The notes beneath the pieces were generated by a model that was not told where the DNA came from, ran no database searches, and saw nothing but the letters and a program-made list of their open reading frames with translations. A stretch of DNA of 64,000 bases from assembly GCF_900141935.1 (NCBI RefSeq), contig NZ_FQYX01000006.1, positions 113,542-177,541 on the forward strand. Direction: 5' to 3'. Positions 25,013 to 34,057 of the stretch are shown here, in pieces (within the stretch, counting starts at the first letter, position 1; each line of letters opens with the position of its first letter). Made by a program: the position numbers and the translations under genes. The stretch is from Arenibacter nanhaiticus (GTDB lineage Bacteria; Bacteroidota; Bacteroidia; Flavobacteriales; Flavobacteriaceae).

Positions 25013-26473
25013 CTATTTTAGAGATTTGTCTAATATCATATGATCTTTTAAGGACGTGAACATCTTGGAATTGGTGAGCTCCTCTATGGGCATATTTACC
25101 TTAAAGTCCCACTTGCCTGTGGTCCCCGCAATTTCTTGAATGGCTCGGGCCAATAAAGGCTCGTTAAGATCCCCTAATGATCCCATGTTCGATAAATCTT
25201 CATTTAAAGTGATATCTGGTAATAGACCCGAGGTGTAATCCGAGAACCCGACTGAATTTTCATTCCTACCCATAAGAGGTTGCATGGCCCAACGGTTTTT
25301 GGGATTTATTTTACCCTCTCGGCTTTTATGATAGATGTAATCGTTTTCCCTATCATCGACCATAGTGACCGAAAATTCATTTTTCCCCCTCGTTGTAGTC
25401 CCTATATGAACAATATCCATATAAGGATCCAATCCGTTCATTACCAGTTCGCTGGCAGAGGCCGTACTATTTGTGGCTAAGACATATACCTTGCTAAGAT
25501 TTAGGCTGTTAATAGGAGTACCCGAAGCGGTTTTATCGGTAAAATAATCTTCTAGTTGTTCTTTCTTTAGGGTGGGTTGTATTTTATCGTTCCAACGTTG
25601 CCTGATATAAAGGTCCTCGGTATTGGTGCCGTAGATCATACTGGCCAAAAGTTGGGAGGAATATACCGAGCCACCAGGATTGTATCGCAGATCCAAGATC
25701 AACTCTGTTACGCCCTCATTTTTAAAACCACCGAAAGTATTGTTTAAGGATTCGTTAAAGGACTGCGTAAAACCGTTGTACATTAAATACCCAATTTTAA
25801 TTCCGTTGCTTTCTATCGTTTTGGCCACAAAAATTGGGTCCTCTACCAGTCCTACCTCCTTGGTAAGGGTAACTTCCTTATTGTTGTCGCTAATTTGGGA
25901 GCCAGAGATATCGGCCATGCCGAGGGTATAGGTATCATTTTCTCCAAAGAGGAGAGAGGTGTAATTTTCATCGGTAAGTTGCTGGCCATTGACCCGTGTA
26001 AAAATATCGCCCCTAGCAATTGCTTTGTTGGAAGCATTGGAATTTGGAATAATATATTTTACATACCCATAAAGATCCTTTCCCTGGTTAATTCTGACCA
26101 GTCCGAATTCAACCCCGTTGCTTTTGCTTATGCCATTCAATTGATTTACCAATGTCTTATAATCGCTATTTACAAAACTAAATCGGTCTATAGCGGCATC
26201 CGAACCTACAATGTTACTATGCCGGTGGCAGGTATTGTAAAAGAAGTTTTCCGGATCTGGGTATTTTTTCAAATAACCAACATAGTCTTCGTTGGTCGCA
26301 AACCTGTCATCGCCCAAATTTTTGGCCTCTGCCTGCCAAAAATACCATTGGTTAAGCCCCTGCCATATAAAATTTTGTACCGTAGTTTCCTGAGGGTATA
26401 AAAAAGCATTGTCGTCCTTATCAGTACAAGAGAGACAAAGAAAAAGTACAAGGAGGCCAATTGTTTTTTTCAT
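25013..26473 (-). CDS. S41-family peptidase lipoprotein, paralogue 1
   Basis: A 486-residue C-terminal-processing-type serine protease. It has a lipoprotein signal (LLVLFLCLSC), an N-terminal helical region, a PDZ-like domain (about 130-205; YVKYIIPNSNAS, RGDIFTRVNGQQL), then the S41 core: LILDLRYNPGGS and STASASELV with catalytic Ser339, and Lys364 exactly 25 residues on (TRGKNEF). It is expected at the cell surface or in the periplasm. The neighbouring gene upstream on this strand is a clear paralogue. Confidence 0.88.
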   Translation of the reverse strand: MKKTIGLLVLFLCLSCTDKDDNAFLYPQETTVQNFIWQGLNQWYFWQAEAKNLGDDRFATNEDYVGYLKKYPDPENFFYNTCHRHSNIVGSDAAIDRFSFVNSDYKTLVNQLNGISKSNGVEFGLVRINQGKDLYGYVKYIIPNSNASNKAIARGDIFTRVNGQQLTDENYTSLLFGENDTYTLGMADISGSQISDNNKEVTLTKEVGLVEDPIFVAKTIESNGIKIGYLMYNGFTQSFNESLNNTFGGFKNEGVTELILDLRYNPGGSVYSSQLLASMIYGTNTEDLYIRQRWNDKIQPTLKKEQLEDYFTDKTASGTPINSLNLSKVYVLATNSTASASELVMNGLDPYMDIVHIGTTTRGKNEFSVTMVDDRENDYIYHKSREGKINPKNRWAMQPLMGRNENSVGFSDYTSGLLPDITLNEDLSNMGSLGDLNEPLLARAIQEIAGTTGKWDFKVNMPIEELTNSKMFTSLKDHMILDKSLK

Positions 26474-26545
26474 CTTATTATTTTTTCAGAGATGGAGTAA
26501 TCATTGTAAAAAAACATCCTTAATGTAAGGAAGAAACCTCAAGAA

Positions 26546-26589
26546 CCAAAATTTAAAAGATAGACCACATGCAATCCGGTCTATCTTTT
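26546..26589 (-). terminator. Terminator between the two S41 peptidase genes
   Basis: AAAAGATAGACC pairs perfectly with GGTCTATCTTTT around an 11-base loop just after the stop of the gene that ends at 26599, so the two paralogues are not one simple operon. Confidence 0.8.
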
Positions 26590-26598
26590 ATTTTCCTT

Positions 26599-28110
26599 CT
26601 ATTTTTTAATCAGGGGAATCGGGTTTTTAAAATCCATGTACATATTGTCTTTTACAGGAGTAAACATTTTGGAACTGGTAAGTAATTGCACGGGTACGCG
26701 TACGCTAAAATCTTTTTTGGCAGTGCTCCCTGTAATTAAAGAAATGGCCTTCGCCAATAGGGGTTCGTCGGTACTTCCGAGGACACCTAAGTTAGACAAG
26801 TCTTCCGAAAGTTCATAATCGGGAAACAAGCCCTTGGTGTAATCCGAAAAACCATCGGCATTTTCATTACGTCCTAATAAGGGCTGAATGGCCCAAGAGT
26901 TTTTAGGGTTTATTTTATCTTCCCTTTCAGGGTCATAAACGTTTCCATTATCATAATCGTCTACAAAGGTTACCGAGAATTCGTTTTTCCCAGTAGTGGC
27001 GGTCCCAATATGCACAACATCTATATAGGGATCCAAACCATTCATCACCAGTTCGCTGGCAGAGGCAGTACTTCTGGTGGCAAGTACATATACCTTGTTT
27101 AGGTTTAAGGTCGTGATTGGGGTGTTATCATCTAAAGTATCGGCAAAGTAGCTGGTGAGGTCCTCTTGTTTAAATTGAGACTGTAACTTTGTATTGTAGC
27201 GTGCCTTTAGCAGGGGTTTGTCGGTATAGGTACCATATATCATACTAGATAATAAGACGGCCGAATTTACGCGTCCACCAGGGTTATAGCGTAAATCGAG
27301 CACCAAATCTGTGATGCCGGCTGCTTTTAATTCATCAAAAGCTGTATTTAGCTTTTTATCGAACTCACTGGTAAAGCTGTTGTACATGAGGTAGCCTATC
27401 TTTTGTCCGTTCACCTCAATAACCTTGGTTAAGAATACCGGGTTTTCGATTAAGCCTTCCTCCTTGGTCAAAGTAACTTCCTTCTCAGAATTGCTGATGG
27501 TCGTATTGCTAATGCTCCCCATATTTAAGGTATAGGTGTCGTTAGTGCCAAACAATAAGTCTATATAGTTGTCTCTGTTTAGGGGAACCCCGTTTACCCC
27601 CGTAAAAATATCCCCTCTTTTAATATCCTTGGTAGCGGCATTGGAATTGGGAACTATATAGCGTACATATCCAAAGACCTGATCTCCATTGCCGTATAGG
27701 CTAAGCCCAAACTCTAAGCCATTACTTTTAGAGATGCCCGAGAAAGATTGAGTTAACTCCTTATAATCTTCGGTATAAAAACTAAACCGGTCCACAGCCG
27801 AAGCTTCCCCAACTTTTTCAATATGATTGTTACATAGGTTATAGAAGAATGTTCCAGGGTCTTGTTCCGATTCTAGGTATTTAACATAATCGTCATCGTT
27901 ACTAAAGCGGTTATCTGCGAGATCGGGAACATCTGCCTGCCAAAAATAATAGGCATTCATACTTTGCCACATAAAATTTTGAACCGTGATGTCAGTAGCT
28001 TCTGGGGTAGGGGGTGTTTTGTCAATTACGACCGGGGTATCGTCATTTTTAGAACAACTTGTAAAGAATAGAGTTGCTCCAAAATACACTAACAATAAAT
28101 ATTTATTCAT
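26599..28110 (-). CDS. S41-family peptidase lipoprotein, paralogue 2
   Basis: A 503-residue paralogue of the gene at 25013, alignable over its whole length (QNFMWQSMNAYYFWQAD, GISKSNGLEFGL, LDLRYNPGGR). The catalytic dyad is Ser350 (STASASELV) and Lys375 (TTGKNEF). The lipobox is FTSC, followed by a proline-rich linker (residues 25-40) that the other copy lacks. A terminator separates it from its paralogue, so the two may be expressed differently. Substrates unknown. Confidence 0.88.
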   Translation of the reverse strand: MNKYLLLVYFGATLFFTSCSKNDDTPVVIDKTPPTPEATDITVQNFMWQSMNAYYFWQADVPDLADNRFSNDDDYVKYLESEQDPGTFFYNLCNNHIEKVGEASAVDRFSFYTEDYKELTQSFSGISKSNGLEFGLSLYGNGDQVFGYVRYIVPNSNAATKDIKRGDIFTGVNGVPLNRDNYIDLLFGTNDTYTLNMGSISNTTISNSEKEVTLTKEEGLIENPVFLTKVIEVNGQKIGYLMYNSFTSEFDKKLNTAFDELKAAGITDLVLDLRYNPGGRVNSAVLLSSMIYGTYTDKPLLKARYNTKLQSQFKQEDLTSYFADTLDDNTPITTLNLNKVYVLATRSTASASELVMNGLDPYIDVVHIGTATTGKNEFSVTFVDDYDNGNVYDPEREDKINPKNSWAIQPLLGRNENADGFSDYTKGLFPDYELSEDLSNLGVLGSTDEPLLAKAISLITGSTAKKDFSVRVPVQLLTSSKMFTPVKDNMYMDFKNPIPLIKK

Positions 28111-28347
28111 AGATTAAATTAATTTAGAAAGGGTATTCTTATACGTTTACAATAATTATTCCATAAATGGTATGGATAACGATTAGGGAATATTCTGTAG
28201 TTACATACGAATACAAGAACCAATTGGTTTCTTTCTCGCTAAATTAGTTACATTAAAAAGAAATAAAAATTTATTGTAACAAAAATCTTTGGTCATCGTC
28301 TTTCTATTGTGGGCCTAGAAGATGGTATGCAAAACAATTAAAACCCA

Positions 28348-28857
28348 ATGCAACAATCGGATTTTTTACATGTGGTGATGCCTTTTAAGGATAAGCTTTT
28401 TAGGCTGGCAAAACGACTTTTGGTGTCCAAGGAAGAGGCTGAAGATGCCACTCAGGAGGTTTTATTGAAATTATGGTCTAAAAATAAATTAATGAATAGC
28501 TATAACAATGTAGAGGCCTATGCTATGATGATGACCAAGAATTTTTGTTTAGACCGCCTAAAATCCAAACAGGCAGGCCATTTGAAATTAGTACATACTA
28601 ATTATGAGGACAATAATATTTCGCCACAACGGCAAATGGAGGTTGGCGATAGCTTGGCTTGGATAGAAAAAATCATGGACGATTTGCCCGATCAGCAGAA
28701 ATTGGTATTACAATTGCGTGATGTAGAACAGTACGAATACGAAGAGATATCCGATTTGCTAGAAATGAAGCCGGGAGCGGTGCGGGTAGCATTGTCCAGA
28801 GCTAGAAAAACAGTTCGGGAAAAATTAATGCAAAAACATAAACATGGAATTGTATAA
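28348..28857 (+). CDS. ECF-type RNA polymerase sigma factor
   Basis: A 169-residue sigma-70 family protein with only regions 2 and 4. Region 2 is DKLFRLAKRLLVSKEEAEDATQ followed by LLKLW; region 4 is LPDQQKLVLQL, EISDLLEMKPGAVRVALSRARK, a helix-turn-helix that binds the -35 element. Its end overlaps the next gene by 14 bases, a coupling typical for a sigma factor and its anti-sigma factor. It is likely to control the DUF4252 genes downstream as well as its own operon; that regulation is inferred. Confidence 0.9.
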   Translation: MQQSDFLHVVMPFKDKLFRLAKRLLVSKEEAEDATQEVLLKLWSKNKLMNSYNNVEAYAMMMTKNFCLDRLKSKQAGHLKLVHTNYEDNNISPQRQMEVGDSLAWIEKIMDDLPDQQKLVLQLRDVEQYEYEEISDLLEMKPGAVRVALSRARKTVREKLMQKHKHGIV

Positions 28858-29272
28858 TATAGAAAAACTATTAGAAAAGTATTTTGAAGCGACTGCAACA
28901 GTAGCCGAAGAAGAAATGTTGCGGAGCTTTTTTTTACAGAAAAACATTCCTGAGCATTTACAGCAATATGCTCCAATGTTCCAATATTTTGCTGTAGAAA
29001 AGGAAGAACGGTTTACAAAGGACCTTCCTTTAAAACCAAAAAGGAAGTTTGTGAAATGGGTTTCCGTAGCGGCCGTAGCAGTGTTAGTAGCCGCAATAAA
29101 TATTACGGTCCCTAAATCAACAGCCTTGGAAAGCGAGTATACCCAAGAAGAAATAGCCTCGGCCCAGGAAGCTTTTAAGTTGTTGGCATACAATTTTAAT
29201 AAGGGAACAAAACAATTAGGGTATTTGGAAGAGTTTCAAAAAACAACCGATAAATTTTTAATCAAAGAATAA
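28844..29272 (+). CDS. Probable membrane anti-sigma factor
   Basis: A 142-residue single-pass membrane protein. Residues 1-65 are a charged helical cytoplasmic part (IEKLLEKYFEATATVAEEEML), residues about 71-89 a membrane helix (KWVSVAAVAVLVAAINITV), and the rest faces the periplasm. There is no zinc-binding HxxxCxxC motif, so it is not a ZAS-type anti-sigma factor. The call rests on topology and on the 14-base overlap with the sigma gene. The first DUF4252 gene begins four bases after it. Confidence 0.7.
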   Translation: MELYNIEKLLEKYFEATATVAEEEMLRSFFLQKNIPEHLQQYAPMFQYFAVEKEERFTKDLPLKPKRKFVKWVSVAAVAVLVAAINITVPKSTALESEYTQEEIASAQEAFKLLAYNFNKGTKQLGYLEEFQKTTDKFLIKE

Positions 29273-29276
29273 GACG

Positions 29277-29849
29277 ATGAAAAAACAGCTTGTATTTTTA
29301 ATATTATTACTGGTCCCGGCATATATCTTTTGTCAAGATATTTTTGACAAATACGAGGACAATAATGATGTGACCTTTGTGGTAATGCAGCCTAAAATGT
29401 TCCAAATGCTCGGAAAAATGAGCATTAGTACAGAAGATCCGGAAGCACAGGAGTTTTTTGCCCTGGTAAACTCTATCACGAGCTTTAAGGTAATTACGAC
29501 AGAAAGTGCCGCTATTTCCAAAGATATAGATTCTTGGGTAACTAAACGATTGGGAAATTCTTCCTATGAAGAGTTAATGAGAGTGCGCGATGGAGCGTCT
29601 AACGTAAAATTCTATGTAAAAGAAGGGAAAGATAAAGACCATGTAAAAGAATTATTAATGTTCGTCACTGGTTTAAAAGACAGGGAAGAACTTAAGGACG
29701 TGGATATGAACGGCAGGAAGGTAGAGACTGTTCTATTATCCTTAACGGGCGACATAGATCTTAGAAAAATTGCCACCCTTACCGATAAAATGGACCTTCC
29801 AGGGGGAAAACAACTTGGTAAAGCAGCAGAAAAAAAGCAACGACAATAA
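29277..29849 (+). CDS. DUF4252 protein 1
   Basis: A 190-residue exported protein with a signal peptide ending YIFCQ. It has the family landmarks FDKYED, VKFYVKEGKDKDHVKELLMFV and ETVLLSLTGDIDLRKIATLT. The C-terminus is lysine-rich. It directly follows the anti-sigma candidate in the same transcript. DUF4252 proteins have no established function; the signal and the partner genes suggest an envelope role. Confidence 0.85.
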   Translation: MKKQLVFLILLLVPAYIFCQDIFDKYEDNNDVTFVVMQPKMFQMLGKMSISTEDPEAQEFFALVNSITSFKVITTESAAISKDIDSWVTKRLGNSSYEELMRVRDGASNVKFYVKEGKDKDHVKELLMFVTGLKDREELKDVDMNGRKVETVLLSLTGDIDLRKIATLTDKMDLPGGKQLGKAAEKKQRQ

Positions 29850-29987
29850 TTTTTATGGATAGATATAATCTATTTTAAATACCTTCTTAGTCTAATTAAT
29901 TATAATAGAACCATTCATAAAACTTAGTTTAGCAGTGGTGGGAATAACAATTAACAACCTTAAATAATAAATAAAATAATAACCAAG

Positions 29988-30530
29988 ATGAAAAAAAATA
30001 TTCTAATAGCTTTCATGGCCATGTTGCCTTTTGTTGGACTCTCACAATCTGTGTTCGATAAGTATGAAGATTCGGATAAGGTAAGTGCGGTAGTGATCAA
30101 TTCTAGTATGTTGAAATTGTTGAGCAATATTAATGTCGATGTTAACGATAAGGAAGCACAAGACTATATGGACATCGTGAAGAGTTTAAAAAACTTGAAG
30201 GTCTTTGTCACACAGGATAAAAAAGTGTCCGAGGACATGTTGCAAACCATTGGGAAATATTTAAAAACAGCTTCTTTGGAAGAACTTGTAAAGGTTAAGG
30301 ATAAGGATGCCAATGTATCTATTTATGTCAAGGAAGGAAAGGACGAAGACCATGTAAGTGAATTGCTGATGTTTGTCAACGGCTTGGATAAAATAAGTCT
30401 AGAAGAAGGGATGCCAAAAATTGAAACGGTATTGCTTTCCTTGACCGGGGATATTGATCTTAATAAAATAGGTTCCCTTACCCAACAAATGAATTTGCCG
30501 AAAGAACTTAATAAGGCATCAAAGAAATAG
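29988..30530 (+). CDS. DUF4252 protein 2
   Basis: A 180-residue exported paralogue of the preceding protein; the signal peptide ends VGLSQ. It shares FDKYEDSDKV, IYVKEGKDEDHVSELLMFV and ETVLLSLTGDIDLNKI. The region around residues 60-100 has diverged most. It is separated by 138 bases from the first copy, enough for a separate promoter, though no clear TAnnTTTG box stands out there. Confidence 0.85.
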   Translation: MKKNILIAFMAMLPFVGLSQSVFDKYEDSDKVSAVVINSSMLKLLSNINVDVNDKEAQDYMDIVKSLKNLKVFVTQDKKVSEDMLQTIGKYLKTASLEELVKVKDKDANVSIYVKEGKDEDHVSELLMFVNGLDKISLEEGMPKIETVLLSLTGDIDLNKIGSLTQQMNLPKELNKASKK

Positions 30531-30621
30531 TGTTAAGCGATATTTTGACGTCCTAGCATATACTAATAAGGTAAAGCAAAGGTTGTTTTGGGTATGATGA
30601 TACTTCTAAAAGAAATAAAAA

Positions 30622-31176
30622 ATGATACAAAAACTCAATAAAATCGTGCTGGCTTGCTTGTTGGTATTGGTTATGGTGTCCTGTAATTCTTCGCCCAGTC
30701 TGCAGGAATACTATGTGAACAATGCCGAAAATGCTGATTTTATCGCTTTAGACCTACCTGTAAGCTTGCTTAATTTGGAAAATGTCGATTTAACGACTGC
30801 ACAAAAGGAAGCGCTGAATTCTTTGAAAAAATTAAATGTATTGGCGTTTAGAAAAACCCTGGATAATGATATGGCTTATAAGCAGGAGAAAGAAAAAGTA
30901 AGTGCCATTTTAAAGGGTAAGGATTTTATAGAGCTTATGAAGTTAAATTCGGGGTTTGGCAAAGGGGTGATAAAATATGTAGGTGATGACGATGCCATTG
31001 ATGAGGTGATTATTTATGCCGATAGGCAAGATAAAGGCTTTGCCTTGGTTCGGGTTTTGGGGAGGGATATGAATCCGGCCAATTTGATGCAGCTCTTGCA
31101 AGCTTTACAAAAGTCTAATTATAAAGGTGAAGGTTTAGAAGGAATACAGAAGCTTTTAACCGAATCGCTGGATTAA
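30622..31176 (+). CDS. DUF4252-like lipoprotein 3
   Basis: A 184-residue lipoprotein (lipobox MVSC, acceptor Cys21) that is a distant relative of the two preceding proteins. The pattern DFIALDLPVSLLNL, FIELMKLNSG, VIIYADRQDKGFALVRVLGRDM and NLMQLLQALQ follows the DUF4252 layout, but the FDKYED and SLTGDIDL motifs are lost. It ends the sigma-factor cluster. Only 91 bases separate it from copy 2, so shared transcription is likely. Confidence 0.78.
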   Translation: MIQKLNKIVLACLLVLVMVSCNSSPSLQEYYVNNAENADFIALDLPVSLLNLENVDLTTAQKEALNSLKKLNVLAFRKTLDNDMAYKQEKEKVSAILKGKDFIELMKLNSGFGKGVIKYVGDDDAIDEVIIYADRQDKGFALVRVLGRDMNPANLMQLLQALQKSNYKGEGLEGIQKLLTESLD

Positions 31177-31202
31177 TCTAGCGGGTAGGATGTGTTTTTT
31201 TT

Positions 31203-31217
31203 CGTTAGGGAACGCCC
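31203..31217 (-). repeat. Dispersed hairpin repeat, copy C: deletion scar
   Basis: The minus strand reads GGGCGTTCCCTAACG, which is the first ten bases of the full repeat joined to the last few. The join falls within TCCCT, which in full copy A occurs both near the start (GTTCCCT) and near the end (GTCCCTAACG). It sits just after the third DUF4252 gene. Confidence 0.65.
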
Positions 31218-31377
31218 AAATTATTTTTAGAAGAGTAGTAGGGAACCGCAATATCACTGATCCAATGGCTATACTGAAAAACCTTTGACTTTATTCTTAA
31301 ATACACTTTCTATACATAGAAACACCTATAGGAAATGGCGGGGAATAATCGTTTCGGGGACCGAAAATAAGAGTATA

Positions 31378-31405
31378 AAAAAAACCACCGCAAGGTGGTT
31401 TTTTT
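31378..31405 (-). terminator. Terminator after purB
   Basis: AAAAAAACCACC pairs with GGTGGTTTTTTT around the short loop GCAA. It works as written for purB on the minus strand and could also stop readthrough from the DUF4252 genes. Confidence 0.85.
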
Positions 31406-31427
31406 ATCTGTATAAGTAAATAACGAG

Positions 31428-32771
31428 TTATATCCCTGTGTAATTGCTAGGGGTAATGACCTTTAATTCGGCTTTTATTTCATCAGAAACCGCTAGGGTG
31501 TCTATAAAATTAGCAATAGATGTTTGCGTGATTTTTTCGTTGGTACGAGTCAGTCCTTTCAGCGCCTCGTATGGATCTGGGTAGCTTTCTCGTCTTAGGA
31601 TCGTTTGAATGGCCTCGGCAACTACGGCCCAGTTGTTTTCTAAATCTTCCTGGAATTTGTCATTGTTCAATAACAATTTGTCTAGTCCCTTTAAGGTCGA
31701 TTGAAAAGCAATTAAGGTATGTCCGAAAGGAACCCCTACGTTTCTAAGAACGGTACTGTCCGTTAAATCTCTTTGTAATCTAGAAACAGGGAGTTTTGCA
31801 GACAAATGTTCAAAAATAGCATTGGCAATACCTAAATTGCCTTCAGAATTTTCAAAATCGATAGGGTTTACCTTATGTGGCATGGCAGAGGAACCAACTT
31901 CTCCTGCTTTTATTTTTTGCTTGAAATAATCCATAGAAACATAGGTCCAGAAATCGCGGTCTAAATCTATGACGATGGTATTGATACGTTTTAGGCAATC
32001 GAAAAGGGCTGCCATATGATCGTAGTGTTCTATTTGGGTTGTTGGGAAAGAATGGTGCAGGCCCAATTTTTCCTGTACGAATTTCTGTCCAAAAGCCTTC
32101 CAGTCAATACTTGGATAAGCAACCTTGTGAGCGTTGAAATTTCCTGTGGCACCACCAAATTTAGCGGCATTTGGAATTTCTTCAAGAAAGTTAAACTGTT
32201 CTTTTAAGCGAACGGCAAATACTTCAATCTCTTTCCCTAAACGGGTAGGAGATGCGGGCTGTCCGTGGGTACGGGCCAACATAGGGATAGCTTCCCATTC
32301 CTTTGCCAAAGATTCTACCTTGTTCAATACCTCTAAGTAAAGCGGGGCATATACCTCGTTTACGGCTTCTTTAATAGAAAGCGGAATAGCAGTATTGTTG
32401 ATATCCTGGGAGGTAAGTCCAAAATGAATGAATTCTTTATGGGCTTGTAAGCCCAAAGCGTCAAATTTCTTTTTGATAAAATACTCAACGGCTTTTACAT
32501 CGTGATTCGTTACTTTTTCAATTTCTTTGATGGCAAGGGCATCCTCAGAACCAAAGTTCTCATAAATTTCCCTTAAAGCTCCAAATTTTGAAGTATCAAA
32601 ATCAGAAAGCTGTGGTAGCGGAATTTCGCAAAGAGCAATAAAATATTCTATCTCAACTAAAACCCTGTATTTTATAAGGGCCTCCTCTGAAAAGAAAGGA
32701 GCTAAGGATTCTGCTTTATTTCTATATCTGCCATCTATAGGCGAAATGGCGTTTAATTTGTTTAATGACAT
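31428..32771 (-). CDS. purB: Adenylosuccinate lyase
   Basis: Catalyses two purine steps: release of fumarate from SAICAR and from adenylosuccinate. The ATG at 32771 (MSLNKLNAISPIDGRY) gives the normal 447-residue protein; a longer frame to 32816 overlaps a promoter box (TATCTTTG on this strand, 32804-32811) and is not used. The fumarase/ASL signature GSSAMPHKVNPIDFEN and the motifs LTSQDINNTA, ARTHGQPASPTRLGKE are present. It is followed by a strong terminator. Confidence 0.96.
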   Translation of the reverse strand: MSLNKLNAISPIDGRYRNKAESLAPFFSEEALIKYRVLVEIEYFIALCEIPLPQLSDFDTSKFGALREIYENFGSEDALAIKEIEKVTNHDVKAVEYFIKKKFDALGLQAHKEFIHFGLTSQDINNTAIPLSIKEAVNEVYAPLYLEVLNKVESLAKEWEAIPMLARTHGQPASPTRLGKEIEVFAVRLKEQFNFLEEIPNAAKFGGATGNFNAHKVAYPSIDWKAFGQKFVQEKLGLHHSFPTTQIEHYDHMAALFDCLKRINTIVIDLDRDFWTYVSMDYFKQKIKAGEVGSSAMPHKVNPIDFENSEGNLGIANAIFEHLSAKLPVSRLQRDLTDSTVLRNVGVPFGHTLIAFQSTLKGLDKLLLNNDKFQEDLENNWAVVAEAIQTILRRESYPDPYEALKGLTRTNEKITQTSIANFIDTLAVSDEIKAELKVITPSNYTGI

Positions 32772-32987
32772 GGTATGAGAAATTGAATGTTTTTTGAAAA
32801 GCGCAAAGATAATCATAACTTCAGGAGTTTAAAAGTTAAGCCATAGAATGTTTAGGGTTTTTATGTTAGGAATTTTGCGGTTTGTTCAACAAAAGTTTTG
32901 GTAAGCGATAAATTATGAGGTTTCTTGGGAGCAGTAGGTGCTACTCAGCTTTTTTATGAAGGGTTTAATAGATGCTTCTAATTACTC

Positions 32988-33548
32988 TCAGGAGATTTTA
33001 GCCAAAATTTGTCTTGCCCTAGCTTGATAAGCGGCACTGCCCCGATGATAATTTTGTTCGAGTACCAATCTGAGTTCCGGATGGATCCATTTAAATTTTT
33101 GTCCTAAAAGCAGTAGGCAGGTCATGCTATAAGCTTTGGCAGCTACCTTGTGCTCCCCAATCAGCCAATCGAAACAAACCTTTGTAATTTGTTCTAAATC
33201 TTCGTTTGTGAAGGCATTTCGGGTAGCGATGTCATTTTCTACAAAATAAGATTTGGTGAAATACTCACAGATTTTTGCTAAGGGTCTTATGGACGCATCC
33301 CTGTGTACGGAGCCTATTTGGCGTGTAAAAATACTAAGATATGGTAACAATAAATCTAGTCGATCCTTGGCAACAAATTCTAAGACCCAACAAGCCTTGC
33401 TCGAGATAGGTGCATCATCCTGAAATGCTATTTTTAAAAGAGAAGCGATGAGTTTTGGGTTTTCTAGGACCATCAAGGCCATTTCCTTTCTATGGTGTCT
33501 AGAATGGGTTAATTGGTTTAGTCCTTGATAAAGCGCTGAAGACTTCAT
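32988..33548 (-). CDS. Helical-repeat (HEAT-like) hypothetical protein
   Basis: A 186-residue all-helical cytoplasmic protein. Helix pairs such as LIASLLKIAFQDDAPISSKACWVLEFV, here about residues 34-60, and AAKAYSMTCLLLLGQKF suggest HEAT/ARM-like repeats, a protein-binding scaffold. No catalytic motif is visible. The gene is 217 bases upstream of purB on the same strand and divergent from a haem-protein gene. I know of no assigned function. Confidence 0.75.
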   Translation of the reverse strand: MKSSALYQGLNQLTHSRHHRKEMALMVLENPKLIASLLKIAFQDDAPISSKACWVLEFVAKDRLDLLLPYLSIFTRQIGSVHRDASIRPLAKICEYFTKSYFVENDIATRNAFTNEDLEQITKVCFDWLIGEHKVAAKAYSMTCLLLLGQKFKWIHPELRLVLEQNYHRGSAAYQARARQILAKIS

Positions 33549-33583
33549 AAATAATACTACTTTTAAATAATAAATGGAATTAC

Positions 33584-34057
33584 ATGAAATATATAAAAAA
33601 AATCGGGTGGGGTTTATTGATCGTTTTTGTGTTGATTCAATTCTATAGACCGTCTAAAAATATGGCGGTTTCGGATACCATGGAAAGTTTTTTAGTAGAA
33701 ACAAATCCCTCCCAAGAGTTAAAATTAATTTTAAAACAAGCATGTTTCGATTGTCATAGTAATACCACGGTATATCCGTGGTACAACAATATAGCGCCAA
33801 TCTCCTTTTGGTTAGATGCCCATGTCAAAGACGGAAAAAAACATTTAAATTTCTCGGAATGGGGCAACTACACCATCAAGAAAAAGGATCATAAAATGGA
33901 GGAGGTAGTAGAAATGGTCAAGGAAGGAAAAATGCCCTTAACAGAATACACTTGGACCCATAAGGAAGCTGTATTAACCCCAGACCAAAAACAAGCGATC
34001 TTAGATTGGGCCAACCATACTAGAGCGCTTTATCAATTAGGTCCGAAACCAGAGTAG
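33584..34057 (+). CDS. Haem-binding domain protein (single c-type haem site)
   Basis: A 157-residue protein with an N-terminal membrane anchor (residues 6-20, IGWGLLIVFVLIQFY) and one c-type haem motif CFDCH (Cys54, Cys57, His58) in the context CFDCHSNTTVYPWYN, which is the hallmark of the PF14376 haem-binding domain common in Bacteroidota. A Met in KMPLTEYTW could be the distal ligand. It is likely periplasmic and membrane-tethered; electron transfer or haem sensing are both possible. Its 3' end overlaps the convergent sirtuin gene by 38 bases. Confidence 0.85.
   Translation: MKYIKKIGWGLLIVFVLIQFYRPSKNMAVSDTMESFLVETNPSQELKLILKQACFDCHSNTTVYPWYNNIAPISFWLDAHVKDGKKHLNFSEWGNYTIKKKDHKMEEVVEMVKEGKMPLTEYTWTHKEAVLTPDQKQAILDWANHTRALYQLGPKPE

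Noticed and set aside
25895..26401. A 168-codon frame opposite the first S41 peptidase
   Set aside because: Shadow of a well-supported gene on the other strand.
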